Assembly: GCA_009928005.1 (NCBI GenBank)
Contig: RFVO01000005.1
Location: 1 to 57,450 of the forward strand
Reading direction: 5' to 3'
Length of the DNA stretch: 57,450 nt
Origin: Chitinophagia bacterium
GTDB taxonomy: Bacteria > Bacteroidota > Bacteroidia > Chitinophagales > Chitinophagaceae
Of the stretch, positions 17,361 to 26,145 are shown in pieces (position 1 is the stretch's first letter; every line of letters begins with the position of its first letter). The notes beneath the pieces are model-generated. The model was not told where the DNA came from. It searched no databases and saw nothing but the letters and a program-made list of their open reading frames with translations. Both the position numbers and the translations under genes were made by a program.

Positions 17361-18290
17361 TTATAATGATTTTTTAAAAATTTCAAATTTATCAATACTT
17401 GATTTGATGCTTTCAAATGGGTTCTTAGGAAAATCTTGTTCTATGAAAAAGTATTCCATACCTGCTTTTTTAGCATTATTAAAAGTAGCTGTGAAATCAT
17501 ATACTCCCTCACCAAAAGCAACAATATCGCCAGCAGCCGTCATATCCTTTACATGCCATAATGGGAAACGCCCTGGGTTTTGATTAAATATATCAACTGG
17601 ATTCTTACCCGCTTTAAATGCCCAACCTAAATCTAATTCCATTTTTAAAATATCGGCATTTACCTGCGATAAGAAATAATCATAGGCAACTATACCATCG
17701 GTATTGCCAAATTCATTAGCATGATTATGGTATACTAATTGTAAACCTGCTTTTTTTGCCTGCTCCCCTGCTCTTTGTAATACCACAGCTGCTTGTTTTA
17801 TTTCATCTGCAGTATTAACTGGAATATTTGCACAAACGATGTATTTAATACCTCCTTCAGCCACAGTATCTATTAATTCTTGACTATTATCAGTTAAGTT
17901 TTTCATCTTTGGCATAATAATAGGTTTGCCATCTGCACCATTTGGCATTTTATACCCTGGAGGTAATTTTATAGCTCCTCCAATTACATGATGCGAGCGC
18001 CATTCCATTCCCATATCTTGCAAGAGCGCTTTAAATTCTTTAGGCGCCTTACCATATATTCCTGCTTGCTTACTAAAAGCAGTTTCAATATTCTTATAGC
18101 CAAAGGAAGCTACTTTTTGCAAAGTGCCAATGGTATCTTTATCTATTTCATTCATCAAAGTGAATAATTGAATACCCGGTGCTGGCAATTTTGGTACAGC
18201 AAAAATATTGGCCCAACTTGATTTGCCTATTAAACTTCCCCCAATTGATAAGGTAGCTGCTTGTTGTAAAAATTTTCTTCTTGTATTCAT
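17361..18290 (-). CDS. Sugar phosphate isomerase/epimerase-like TIM-barrel protein, Tat-exported
   Basis: A 309-residue xylose-isomerase-like TIM barrel protein (AP-endonuclease 2 fold). The ATG at 18290 gives MNTRRKFLQQAATLSIGGSL, a clear twin-arginine signal (RRKFLQ), so the folded protein is probably exported to the periplasm. The frame is open upstream to 18359 but that extension would bury the signal. Landmarks are GIQLFTLMNEIDKDTIG near 43, VYHNHANEFG near 192 with metal-binding His/Glu, KMELDLGWAFKAGKNPVDI near 222 and PLWHVKDMTAAGD near 250. It is likely to isomerise or epimerise a keto-sugar. The neighbouring Gfo/Idh oxidoreductase supports this. Substrate unknown. Confidence 0.87.
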   Translation of the reverse strand: MNTRRKFLQQAATLSIGGSLIGKSSWANIFAVPKLPAPGIQLFTLMNEIDKDTIGTLQKVASFGYKNIETAFSKQAGIYGKAPKEFKALLQDMGMEWRSHHVIGGAIKLPPGYKMPNGADGKPIIMPKMKNLTDNSQELIDTVAEGGIKYIVCANIPVNTADEIKQAAVVLQRAGEQAKKAGLQLVYHNHANEFGNTDGIVAYDYFLSQVNADILKMELDLGWAFKAGKNPVDIFNQNPGRFPLWHVKDMTAAGDIVAFGEGVYDFTATFNNAKKAGMEYFFIEQDFPKNPFESIKSSIDKFEIFKKSL

Positions 18291-18369
18291 AGTTTTAAAT
18301 TGAATGTAAAAATGATAGGGCAATAAAATTTGTAAATTCATTGCGTTACACCGACACAATCTAAATAAA

Positions 18370-18401
18370 TTGGTTCAAATTCCCTAATTTTTCTATCTTT
18401 A
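18370..18401 (+). promoter_or_regulatory. Candidate promoter of the Nudix-like regulator
   Basis: TTG at 18370-18372, a 21-nt spacer and TATCTTTA at 18394-18401 (one mismatch from TAnnTTTG). The box ends five bases before the start codon, so the message would be leaderless or nearly so. Confidence 0.4.
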
Positions 18402-18406
18402 AACTC

Positions 18407-19192
18407 ATGGCAAAATCAAAGTCACTTCCTGCCCCACTTAAACATTTATTAGTCAAGGGGAATGAACAATTACACCCTGGGATTTCAGTGGATTGTGTAA
18501 TTTTTGGCTTCCATGATAATGCCCTAAAAATACTTTTACTGAATTTAGAGTCTGTAAAGAAATGGTCCCTCCCTGGCGGATTTGTACTAAATAATGAAGA
18601 TATTAATGATGCTGCCTATAGAGTCTTAAATCTAAGAACAGGGCTAGATAATATTTTCCTTCAGCAGTTTCATGTTTTTGGCAATCCCAATAGATCAGAT
18701 GCCAAAGTACATCATTTAAAATTTCAAGAATACGGTGTTAAAATTCCTAAAAATAATTGGCTTATACAGCGATTTATAACAGTAGGATATTATGCCTTAA
18801 TTGACTTTACCGCAGCCACTATTAAAGCAGATAGCTACGACTCAAAATTTGCATGGATTGATATAGAAAAAGTAGAAAACTTAATGATGGATCATGATTA
18901 TATCATTGAAAAAGCACTACAAACTTTAAGAACACAGTTAGCCTATCTTCCTATTGGTAAAAACTTATTACCTAAGAAATTTACCATGCCTGAATTGCAA
19001 AAATTATATGAGGCAATTTTAAATAAGAAATTAGATAGACGTAATTTTCAAAGAAAAATGTTAGGCTTTGAAATTTTAAATAAATTAAATGAAACAAGAA
19101 AAGGTGGTGCGCACAAAGCACCCTTTTTATACACTTTCAATGATAAGAAATATCAAAAGGCATTAAAAGAGGGCTTGTATGGTTCCTGGTAA
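18407..19192 (+). CDS. NrtR-type transcriptional regulator with degenerate Nudix domain
   Basis: A 261-residue protein with an N-terminal Nudix fold (about 20-160) and a C-terminal winged-helix region (about 175-261; PKKFTMPELQKLYEAILNKK, then RRNFQRKMLGFEILNKL). The Nudix box reads GGFVLNNEDINDAAY followed by RVLNLRTGL. The glycine and first glutamate positions fit, but the catalytic REUxEE core is replaced by RVLNLR, so hydrolysis is unlikely and the domain probably senses a ligand. NrtR-family repressors, including Bacteroidota sugar regulators, have this architecture. It lies tail to tail with the PUL operon and is the only regulator near it. Its last codons fall in a 42-bp repeat. Ligand unknown; a sugar or sugar nucleotide is likely. 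Confidence 0.85.
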   Translation: MAKSKSLPAPLKHLLVKGNEQLHPGISVDCVIFGFHDNALKILLLNLESVKKWSLPGGFVLNNEDINDAAYRVLNLRTGLDNIFLQQFHVFGNPNRSDAKVHHLKFQEYGVKIPKNNWLIQRFITVGYYALIDFTAATIKADSYDSKFAWIDIEKVENLMMDHDYIIEKALQTLRTQLAYLPIGKNLLPKKFTMPELQKLYEAILNKKLDRRNFQRKMLGFEILNKLNETRKGGAHKAPFLYTFNDKKYQKALKEGLYGSW

Positions 19193-19306
19193 ATTAATTT
19201 CAATTATAATTTACCCAGAACCATACCTCTAATTATTTTACAAATAAATATCTATGATATTCATTTGTATGGTTCCTGGTAAATTAATTTCAATTATAAT
19301 TTACCC
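19175..19306. repeat. 42-bp perfect direct repeat between the Nudix regulator and GH3 genes
   Basis: Copies at 19175-19216 and 19265-19306 are identical over 42 bases, with a 90-bp period. The first copy contains the stop codon of the regulator gene (19190-19192); the second ends exactly where the GH3 stop codon begins. In copy 1, bases 19177-19196 can pair with 19207-19226 (18 of 20), making a long hairpin. Confidence 0.85.
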
Positions 19307-21582
19307 TATTTCGACCAATTTACTTTTAGTGTTTTCACATCTCTTGAATTAGTACCCACCATTATATTAAAATCACCCGACTCCCAGTCATACTTTAAAT
19401 CGGTGTTATAGAATTTCAATAACTCAGGCGTAATTTCAAAACTAACTTTTCTTGACTCACCTGGAGCTAATTCAATTTTTTGAAAACCTTTTAATTCTTG
19501 AATGGGTCTTGTTGCAGTGCCCACTATATCACGAATATATAATTGAACAACTTCCTTTCCAGTTACAGCTCCTATATTTTTAACAGTCACTGTAGCCATT
19601 AATTTTTGATTTCCTTTTAACTGTGTAGAAGACAATGCAAAATCAGAGTACTCAAATTTAGTATAGCTTAAACCATAACCAAATGGGTAAAGCGGCTCAT
19701 TACTTACATCTATATAATTAGACTGAAACTTTGAAAACCATTTACTTAATGGACGGCCAGTATTTTTATGATTATAGTATAAAGGTATTTGACCCACGTT
19801 TTGAGGGAAGCTCATACTTAATTTACCCGATGGATTTACCTTACCTAATAAAGCATCAGCAATAGCATCACCCGCTTCTGAACCTGCAAACCATACATCT
19901 AAAATAGCTGGCACATTCGCATCCTCCCAAGTTAAGGTTAAAGGACGGCCATTAAATAATACAAGTACCACTGGTTTGCCTGTAGCAAGTAATGCCTTTA
20001 AGAGTTTTTGTTGTGAAGCAGATAAGTCTAATATGCTTCGAGAAGCACTCTCTCCTGTACTTTCTGCACCTTCACCTAAAGCCGCTACTATCACATCTGC
20101 ATTAGCGCTAACAACAAGCGCTTCTTGCAATAATTGTTCAGGTGTACGGCCATCTCTTGGGATATCTTTTCCAAACATGGTTAGTCTTTTCTCCAGCTCC
20201 CAATCATCTTCTAAGTTGGATCCCTTTGCATATAATACTTTTCCATTATCACCAACTGCATTTGTTAATCCTTTTAATAAAGTAATTGATTGCGTGTTAT
20301 CGGCACCCACACTCCAAGTACCAGTCATATTTTCTTTCGCATTGGCTAAGGGACCTACTAAGGCAATTGTTTTACCTTTTGCAATAGGTAAAATATTATT
20401 ATTATTTTTTAATAATACAAAACTTTGTGAAGCTATAGTTCTGGCTTCTGCTCTATTGGCTGCATTAAATACTTCAGCCAAAGATCTTTTCTCATCACAG
20501 TATTTATAAGGATCGTGAAATAAACCTAATTGATATTTAGCAATTAATATACGCTCAGTGGCTTTATCAATTTGTGCCTGTGTAATTTTTCCTTCTTTTA
20601 AAGAAATTCCTATTGAATTTAAAAAGCCTTCTCCTACCATATCCATATCAACACCTGCTTGAAGTGCTTTTTCGTTTACTGTTTTATAATCACCTATACC
20701 ATGATTCACCATTTCAGGAATACCTGTATAATCTGAAACTACAAACCCATTAAACTTCCACTGCTTACGAAGCACATCATCTACTAACCATTTATTACCC
20801 GATGCTGGCACTCCATCAATTTCATTAAAAGATACCATTACAGAACCTACTCCAGCGTCAACAGCAGCTTTATAAGGAGGAAAATATTCATTGTACATTC
20901 TTACACGACTCATATCAGTTGTATTATAATCTCTACCTCCTTCAGCAGCTCCATATAAAGCATAATGCTTTACACAAGACATGATGGTATTGTTTTTTGA
21001 TAAATCGTCACCTTGATATCCATGCACCATAGCCTTTGCAATTGCAGAACTTAAAAAAGCATCTTCTCCATTTCCTTCAGAAGTTCTTCCCCAACGAGGA
21101 TCTCTTGTTAAATCCACCATGGGAGAGAAAGTCCACATAATACCATCTGAACTAGCTTCATTAGCAGCAATGCGAGCCGATCTTTCAATTAAAGACATAT
21201 CCCAAGTTGCGGACATTCCTATTGGGATTGGGAAAATGGTTCTATAGCCATGTATTACGTCCATTCCAAATAATAAGGGAATATGCAATCTTGTATTTTT
21301 AACAGCATACTCTTGTAACTCTTTAATTTTTGTGACAGAGCGTATATTAAATACACCTCCGACTTTGCCCTCTTTTACTTTTTGTGCAATATCAGAACTA
21401 CTCACAGCTCCTGTTACAAAATCACTTGAAGCAGGCAGGTTCAACTGACCTAACTTTTCTTCTAAAGTCATTTTAGCAAGTAATTTATTGACAAAAGAAT
21501 GCATAGCCACATCCTTATTGATTTGAGAAAAACTAGCAATACTTAAAAGAAGTGTTGCAATAATTAAAATTCTTTTTTTCAT
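19306..21582 (-). CDS. bglX: Glycoside hydrolase family 3 beta-glucosidase
   Basis: A secreted or periplasmic beta-glucosidase of 758 residues with an N-terminal signal peptide (MKKRILIIATLLLSIASFSQ). The (beta/alpha)8 domain contains RDPRWGRTSEGNGEDAFLSS near 160, KHYALYGAAEGGRDYN near 205 and the nucleophile Asp284 in FVVSDYTGIPEM. The alpha/beta sandwich domain follows, with GEGAESTGESASRS as candidate acid/base segment. A C-terminal fibronectin-III-like domain (GKEVVQLYIRD) ends the protein. It is the last gene of the leftward PUL transcript, probably cleaving the short glucosides released by GH30. Its stop codon abuts the second copy of the 42-bp repeat. Linkage specificity cannot be read from sequence. 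Confidence 0.93.
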   Translation of the reverse strand: MKKRILIIATLLLSIASFSQINKDVAMHSFVNKLLAKMTLEEKLGQLNLPASSDFVTGAVSSSDIAQKVKEGKVGGVFNIRSVTKIKELQEYAVKNTRLHIPLLFGMDVIHGYRTIFPIPIGMSATWDMSLIERSARIAANEASSDGIMWTFSPMVDLTRDPRWGRTSEGNGEDAFLSSAIAKAMVHGYQGDDLSKNNTIMSCVKHYALYGAAEGGRDYNTTDMSRVRMYNEYFPPYKAAVDAGVGSVMVSFNEIDGVPASGNKWLVDDVLRKQWKFNGFVVSDYTGIPEMVNHGIGDYKTVNEKALQAGVDMDMVGEGFLNSIGISLKEGKITQAQIDKATERILIAKYQLGLFHDPYKYCDEKRSLAEVFNAANRAEARTIASQSFVLLKNNNNILPIAKGKTIALVGPLANAKENMTGTWSVGADNTQSITLLKGLTNAVGDNGKVLYAKGSNLEDDWELEKRLTMFGKDIPRDGRTPEQLLQEALVVSANADVIVAALGEGAESTGESASRSILDLSASQQKLLKALLATGKPVVLVLFNGRPLTLTWEDANVPAILDVWFAGSEAGDAIADALLGKVNPSGKLSMSFPQNVGQIPLYYNHKNTGRPLSKWFSKFQSNYIDVSNEPLYPFGYGLSYTKFEYSDFALSSTQLKGNQKLMATVTVKNIGAVTGKEVVQLYIRDIVGTATRPIQELKGFQKIELAPGESRKVSFEITPELLKFYNTDLKYDWESGDFNIMVGTNSRDVKTLKVNWSK

Positions 21583-21666
21583 AGAATGGTTTTTATTTGA
21601 AATTTGATTATTTTTTTGATAATGATAATAAAGAGTTTTAAATAGGTTTTATTTAATTTTAATAAA

Positions 21667-23082
21667 TTAAGGCCATATAATGGTGGAGGCTGCTTTCGCA
21701 GGTATATTAAAAGTATAATATTGGTTATGCTGCTCTAATATAATTTGTTTCGCTTCTGATTTATTTAAAATAAGTAAAGCATTCTTCCCGTTTTTTAAAT
21801 TAAAACTTGTGGTAGCTAGTGATGCGTCACTAGTAGTACTTGAAGTTCTTATAGCACCAGGCTTAATAAACTTAGCAATTTGTCCAATTATATAATAGCT
21901 AACATTTCTATTAATAATTCCGTCTTGGATAGTAAGTGCTCCTTTACATTCAGTACATCCCAGTGGAGTATGTGGTTCAAACTTAGCATTATTGGCTAAA
22001 TTCCATTCCAACACCACTGAACTCCAATTTTGAATAGTGCCAATGACGATATGTTCTAAATGCCACATAAAATCGCCATCAAAGCTACCCTTAGCCCCTG
22101 TCCACTGCTCCGTAAAATATATTTTTTTATCGGGGTGAAGTGCATGTACTTTTGACAAAGCATCTTCTTTTCCTAAATACAAATGAAAGGCTGTAGCCGC
22201 TGCAAATGATTTTGCTTTCACGTCATTTAAAATAGCAATGGGATAATTTGGATGGTCAGCGTTGTGGTCATATAAAACTACTTCTATATTTATTTTAGCT
22301 TCCTTTAATTTGGGTCCTAAATAATCTCTTAAAAACTCAGTTTGTTCTGCTGCATCCATTAATAAACTAGGGTTATTACCTCCATGTTCTGGTTCATTTT
22401 GCATAGTAATGGAGTGAAGGGGAATACCATTAGCTTGCATTGCCCTAATATATTTAACAAAATAGTTTGCATAAGCCCCATAATATTTTTTTAATAAATG
22501 CCCGCCCATTGAATTGCCATTTGTTTTCATCCATACCGGAGGACTCCAAGGTGAGGCCATTATTTTTATAGAAGGGTTAATAGTCAATACTTCTTTTAAT
22601 ATAGGTATTAAATGAAGCGTATCCTTTGACAAGGAAAAATGAGTTAATGCAGAATCGGTTTCGCCTTTTGGTAAATCACAGTAACTAAATACTGCTGGGT
22701 CTAAATCAGAAGCGCCCAAACTTATTCTTATATAGGAGACACCTAGGTCAGCTTCAGACTGACCAAAAATTTCTTTTAATAATAGCGCTCTTTTCTCCTT
22801 GGGCAAGGCATGAATTAATTCAGCACTACCCCCTGTTAAGCCATATCCAAAACCTTCCATGGTTTGAAATGTTTTACTAGGGTCTACTTTAATTTTTATA
22901 GCAGTAGCAGGTATTGAATTTTTATTAGGTAGCTTGGTAATAGTAGTTTTAGCAAATTGTAAAAGCCCATCTGCTGAACTAGTCCATTGTTGTGCCTTCA
23001 AAGTATTTGTAGTAAAAAAAATTATAGTAATACTACCTAAAAAAAATAGTACATGCTTAATGGAATTATTTGATTTCTGCAT
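21667..23082 (-). CDS. Glycoside hydrolase family 30 (candidate beta-1,6-glucanase or glucosylceramidase type)
   Basis: An exported GH30 enzyme of 471 residues with a signal segment VLFFLGSITIIFFTTNTLKA at the N-terminus. The acid/base Glu230 lies in SITMQNEPEHGG and the nucleophile Glu325 in KKIYFTEQWTGAKG, the pair typical of retaining GH30 enzymes. GFGYGLTGGSAELIH near 78 and PWSPPVWMKTNGN near 178 are family landmarks, and a beta-sandwich closes the C-terminus. The NEPEHGG and TEQWTG context reminds me of the GH30 subfamily with beta-1,6-glucanases, but that is a judgement without alignment. With GH3 next to it, an exo-attack on a glucan is plausible. It lies in one leftward operon with GMC and GH3 genes. 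Confidence 0.9.
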   Translation of the reverse strand: MQKSNNSIKHVLFFLGSITIIFFTTNTLKAQQWTSSADGLLQFAKTTITKLPNKNSIPATAIKIKVDPSKTFQTMEGFGYGLTGGSAELIHALPKEKRALLLKEIFGQSEADLGVSYIRISLGASDLDPAVFSYCDLPKGETDSALTHFSLSKDTLHLIPILKEVLTINPSIKIMASPWSPPVWMKTNGNSMGGHLLKKYYGAYANYFVKYIRAMQANGIPLHSITMQNEPEHGGNNPSLLMDAAEQTEFLRDYLGPKLKEAKINIEVVLYDHNADHPNYPIAILNDVKAKSFAAATAFHLYLGKEDALSKVHALHPDKKIYFTEQWTGAKGSFDGDFMWHLEHIVIGTIQNWSSVVLEWNLANNAKFEPHTPLGCTECKGALTIQDGIINRNVSYYIIGQIAKFIKPGAIRTSSTTSDASLATTSFNLKNGKNALLILNKSEAKQIILEQHNQYYTFNIPAKAASTIIWP

Positions 23083-23091
23083 TTACTTAAT

Positions 23092-24774
23092 TTATATTTC
23101 CATTTTCTTTAAAGCTTCAACTGCATAATTAGCAGCCCTTGCTGTAATTGCCATAAAAGTAAGGGAAGGATTTTGTGTACCTGTGCTTACCATACAAGCG
23201 CCATCTGTTACAAATACGTTTTTACATAAATGCATTTGATTATGCTCATTTAATAAAGAAGTAGCAGGATTTTTTCCCATTCTTACCCCTCCCATTTCAT
23301 GAATATCTAAACCAGGTGCTTGTTTTGTATCATTCGATACAATATTTTTACAACCTGCCGCATCTAACATTTCAGAGCCAGATTGTATAAAATCTTTCAT
23401 TGATAAAACATCATTCTCATCATAATCCACTGATGTAATTAGTTGAGGGATACCCCATTTGTCTTTTTGATCGGTACTGAGTCTTACATGATTGGTTTTT
23501 TTGGGTATTGTTTCTCCTTGCATCATCATAGAAACATACCAATTACCTGGCTCAGTAATAGCATCCTTAAACTCACCACCCACGCCTTCTGCATAAGCTC
23601 GGCCTCTACCTGCACCAAAGAAAGTCATATAACCTCTTTGAAATTGCATTTCTTGTTTATGTACATTTCTAAAATTAGGCATCATGGGTTGTGTAGGTCG
23701 ACGACCATAATAGTATTCATCCATAGGTCCATCAATGGAGGCCGAAATTTTCCCTCTGTAATTATGAAAGGCTACATATTTTCCTAATAAACCATTGTCA
23801 TTGCCTAAACCATTTGGAAAACGCTTTGAAGTAGAATTTAATAAAATTAAATTGGTATTTAAAGTGGCTGCATTTAAGAAAATAATTTTAGCATAATATT
23901 CAGTTGTCATATTTGTAACGCTGTCAATAACTCTTACGCCTGTAGCTTTCTGCTTGGCTTCATCATAAATAATGGAATGGACTACTGAATTAGTTTGCAA
24001 GGTTAAATTACCAGTTTTCTGTGCCCAAGGAATGGTAGAGGAATTAGAACTAAAATAGCCCCCAAATGGACAACCTCTTTCGCATAAAGAACGAGCTTGA
24101 CATTGGTTACGTCCTTGTTCAATATGTATGGCTTTTGGTACTGTTAAATGCGCACATCTGCCTTGTACTACATTTCGGTCTTTAAATTTTTTCATAATGC
24201 TAGACTGCATGCCTTTTTCTACACTAGTCATTTCCCAAGCAGGCAAGAATTCACCATCAGGTAAGGTATCTAATTTGTCATAGTTACCACTTATGCCTGC
24301 GAATAATTCAACATGGCTATACCAAGGTGCTAATTCATCATAAGTAATTGGCCATTCACCAAAACCATCTCTAGCAGGTCCTTCAAAATCATATTTACTC
24401 CACCTTTGTGTTTGACGCGCCCATAGTAAACTCTTACCCCCTACTTGATAGCCTCTAATCCAATCATAAGGTTTTTCTTGTAAATAAGGATGCTCTTTGT
24501 CTTTCACAAAAAAATGAGCAGAGGTTTCATTGTATGCATAACATCTATCTACAATTGGATTATCTTTTACAAGCTCTATGGTCTTCCCTCCTCTATGTGG
24601 AAATTCCCAAGGATGTTTAGTGGCCGTTGGATAATCTTTTAAATGTACTACATCACGACCGCGCTCAAGCACTAACGTTTTTAAACCTTTTTCACAAAGT
24701 TCTTTTGCAGCCCATCCTCCACTAATTCCTGAGCCAATCACAATGGCATCGTAAGTTTTATTTTTTGCAGACAT
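23092..24774 (-). CDS. GMC-family FAD-dependent oxidoreductase
   Basis: A 560-residue flavoprotein of the glucose-methanol-choline family. The dinucleotide fold has GSGISGGWAAKELCEKG at residues 14-30, then VGGKSLLWARQTQRWS near 112. A cysteine-rich CQARSLCERGCPFGG lies near 225. The C-terminal active-site region has DIHEMGGVRMGKNPATS and GTQNPSLTFMAITARAA, giving the His/Asn pair. Members of this group in Bacteroidota include glycoside 3-dehydrogenases, which would suit a PUL; cholesterol or alcohol oxidases are alternatives. I saw no Tat or Sec signal, and the small subunit (gluconate 2-dehydrogenase subunit 3) found with some relatives is absent here. It lies nine bases from GH30 and 16 from the haloperoxidase-like gene, so clearly in one operon. 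Confidence 0.9.
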   Translation of the reverse strand: MSAKNKTYDAIVIGSGISGGWAAKELCEKGLKTLVLERGRDVVHLKDYPTATKHPWEFPHRGGKTIELVKDNPIVDRCYAYNETSAHFFVKDKEHPYLQEKPYDWIRGYQVGGKSLLWARQTQRWSKYDFEGPARDGFGEWPITYDELAPWYSHVELFAGISGNYDKLDTLPDGEFLPAWEMTSVEKGMQSSIMKKFKDRNVVQGRCAHLTVPKAIHIEQGRNQCQARSLCERGCPFGGYFSSNSSTIPWAQKTGNLTLQTNSVVHSIIYDEAKQKATGVRVIDSVTNMTTEYYAKIIFLNAATLNTNLILLNSTSKRFPNGLGNDNGLLGKYVAFHNYRGKISASIDGPMDEYYYGRRPTQPMMPNFRNVHKQEMQFQRGYMTFFGAGRGRAYAEGVGGEFKDAITEPGNWYVSMMMQGETIPKKTNHVRLSTDQKDKWGIPQLITSVDYDENDVLSMKDFIQSGSEMLDAAGCKNIVSNDTKQAPGLDIHEMGGVRMGKNPATSLLNEHNQMHLCKNVFVTDGACMVSTGTQNPSLTFMAITARAANYAVEALKKMEI

Positions 24775-24790
24775 GGTTTTTATTAATTAA

Positions 24791-26110
24791 TTATTCTAAT
24801 AATTTTTTTACCACTAATCCCCCCACTTTCTTTCCTTGTTCTGCACCAGTATTCACACTTAATCTATAGTGTATACCACCATATACTCTACTAATAGAAG
24901 CTTCGGATGCAGCAGCTTGGAATGAACTGAATTTTCTTTTTAATCCGATATAATGATAATCGCTTGAATCTTCGAAAGCAAAATTTTCTCCATATAATTT
25001 TGTAAGCACAGTAGCTGCCGACGCAGTAATAGTACTATGCCCACTTGTATATTCAGGAAAAGGAGGCGTTTGTAATAAAGGCATCCAGTTTTTATCTACT
25101 AATTCATTTATTACAGTAACAGGTCTTACATAACTACTTCTGTATTTCTCATCCCAACAAGAAATAAAACCATCAAATAATGCTACTGCTGTTAATGCAA
25201 ATGACTGTGCCGATTTTACAGCATCAGCATTAGCTTGTTTTACAACCTGCGCTGTAATACCTATCCAATGTCCACCTGGCGTAATTTTTTTATTGCCATA
25301 TACCATATGACCTGCATGCTCTATCACAAAAGGGTTATCATCCCAATACTTGGCAATTAGTTTTTGTTCATCAGTTAAATTTTTATTGATATCATATACC
25401 TCTTTCATCATACCATAGAAAGTAGTGCCGGGTTTTGTCTCATAGGCAGGAGGTCTATTAGGCATAAACTGTGAAGCAGAATCGAGTACCATGGGTTTCA
25501 TGGTATTCCAACACCATTCTACACCGTCTAAATAATCGGGAGGTGTTGGGCGCCATTTACCAGGTTCATTACTGCCTAAATATTTTTGCTTGCCTCTTGA
25601 AATTGCATAGCCATCTTTTTTAGCCCTTGCTAAAATGGCACTTGCTACGGTATCACCAAAAGCTATTGAATTTTTATAAGTAGCTTCATCTAAATTAGCT
25701 TTATAATTATTGTACACCGACTCCTCATATTTAGTTAATGAATCGATGGAAAATACTTTTACATTGCGCGTTACTTTAAAAAAAGCCTTAGTAGCGGCTA
25801 ATGAAAAATTATAATTTTTCCCCTTTTCAGGCACTGGCATTTTACCAAAACCATTTAATTTTTCTGCAATGGAACTTGTACCTTCTTTGGCAAAACGAAT
25901 GGCTTCATAAGAAGCTAAAGACGAATACACATAAATACGACTGGCCACTGGCGGTGTAAATACATCATATATAATTACCTGGGTTAATTGATCTTCATTG
26001 TTAATAAGCAAGTCCACTTCATTTAAAGGGGCGGGCTTATTTTGTGAACAGGACACAAGAAAAAATGCTATTAATAGTAGACTGCTACATACGTTAAAAA
26101 TCTTTTTCAT
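24791..26110 (-). CDS. Vanadium-dependent haloperoxidase-like (PAP2 superfamily) lipoprotein
   Basis: A 439-residue lipoprotein: MKKIFNVCSSLLLIAFFLVS then a lipobox Cys at residue 21. The three PAP2/haloperoxidase motifs are present: KYRSSYVRP near 325 (K-x6-RP), YTSGHSTITASAATVL near 352 (SGH) and SRVYGGIHYRLSV near 410 (SR-x5-H). The Asp that follows the last His in phosphatases is a Ser here. The vanadate/phosphate-binding Lys, Arg, His, Arg and His are all seen, so either haloperoxidase or acid phosphatase chemistry is possible; family naming does not prove halide oxidation. It sits between the broken CRTAC1 gene and the GMC gene in the PUL operon, and would face the periplasm or cell surface. 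Confidence 0.85.
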   Translation of the reverse strand: MKKIFNVCSSLLLIAFFLVSCSQNKPAPLNEVDLLINNEDQLTQVIIYDVFTPPVASRIYVYSSLASYEAIRFAKEGTSSIAEKLNGFGKMPVPEKGKNYNFSLAATKAFFKVTRNVKVFSIDSLTKYEESVYNNYKANLDEATYKNSIAFGDTVASAILARAKKDGYAISRGKQKYLGSNEPGKWRPTPPDYLDGVEWCWNTMKPMVLDSASQFMPNRPPAYETKPGTTFYGMMKEVYDINKNLTDEQKLIAKYWDDNPFVIEHAGHMVYGNKKITPGGHWIGITAQVVKQANADAVKSAQSFALTAVALFDGFISCWDEKYRSSYVRPVTVINELVDKNWMPLLQTPPFPEYTSGHSTITASAATVLTKLYGENFAFEDSSDYHYIGLKRKFSSFQAAASEASISRVYGGIHYRLSVNTGAEQGKKVGGLVVKKLLE

Positions 26111-26145
26111 TTTACATTAATTTAAGTTTTTCGAATGCGTCTAAT

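Noticed and set aside
19175..19306. Short CRISPR or miniature transposon
   Set aside because: Only two copies, no terminal inverted repeats or target duplication, and the copies touch gene ends rather than forming an array.
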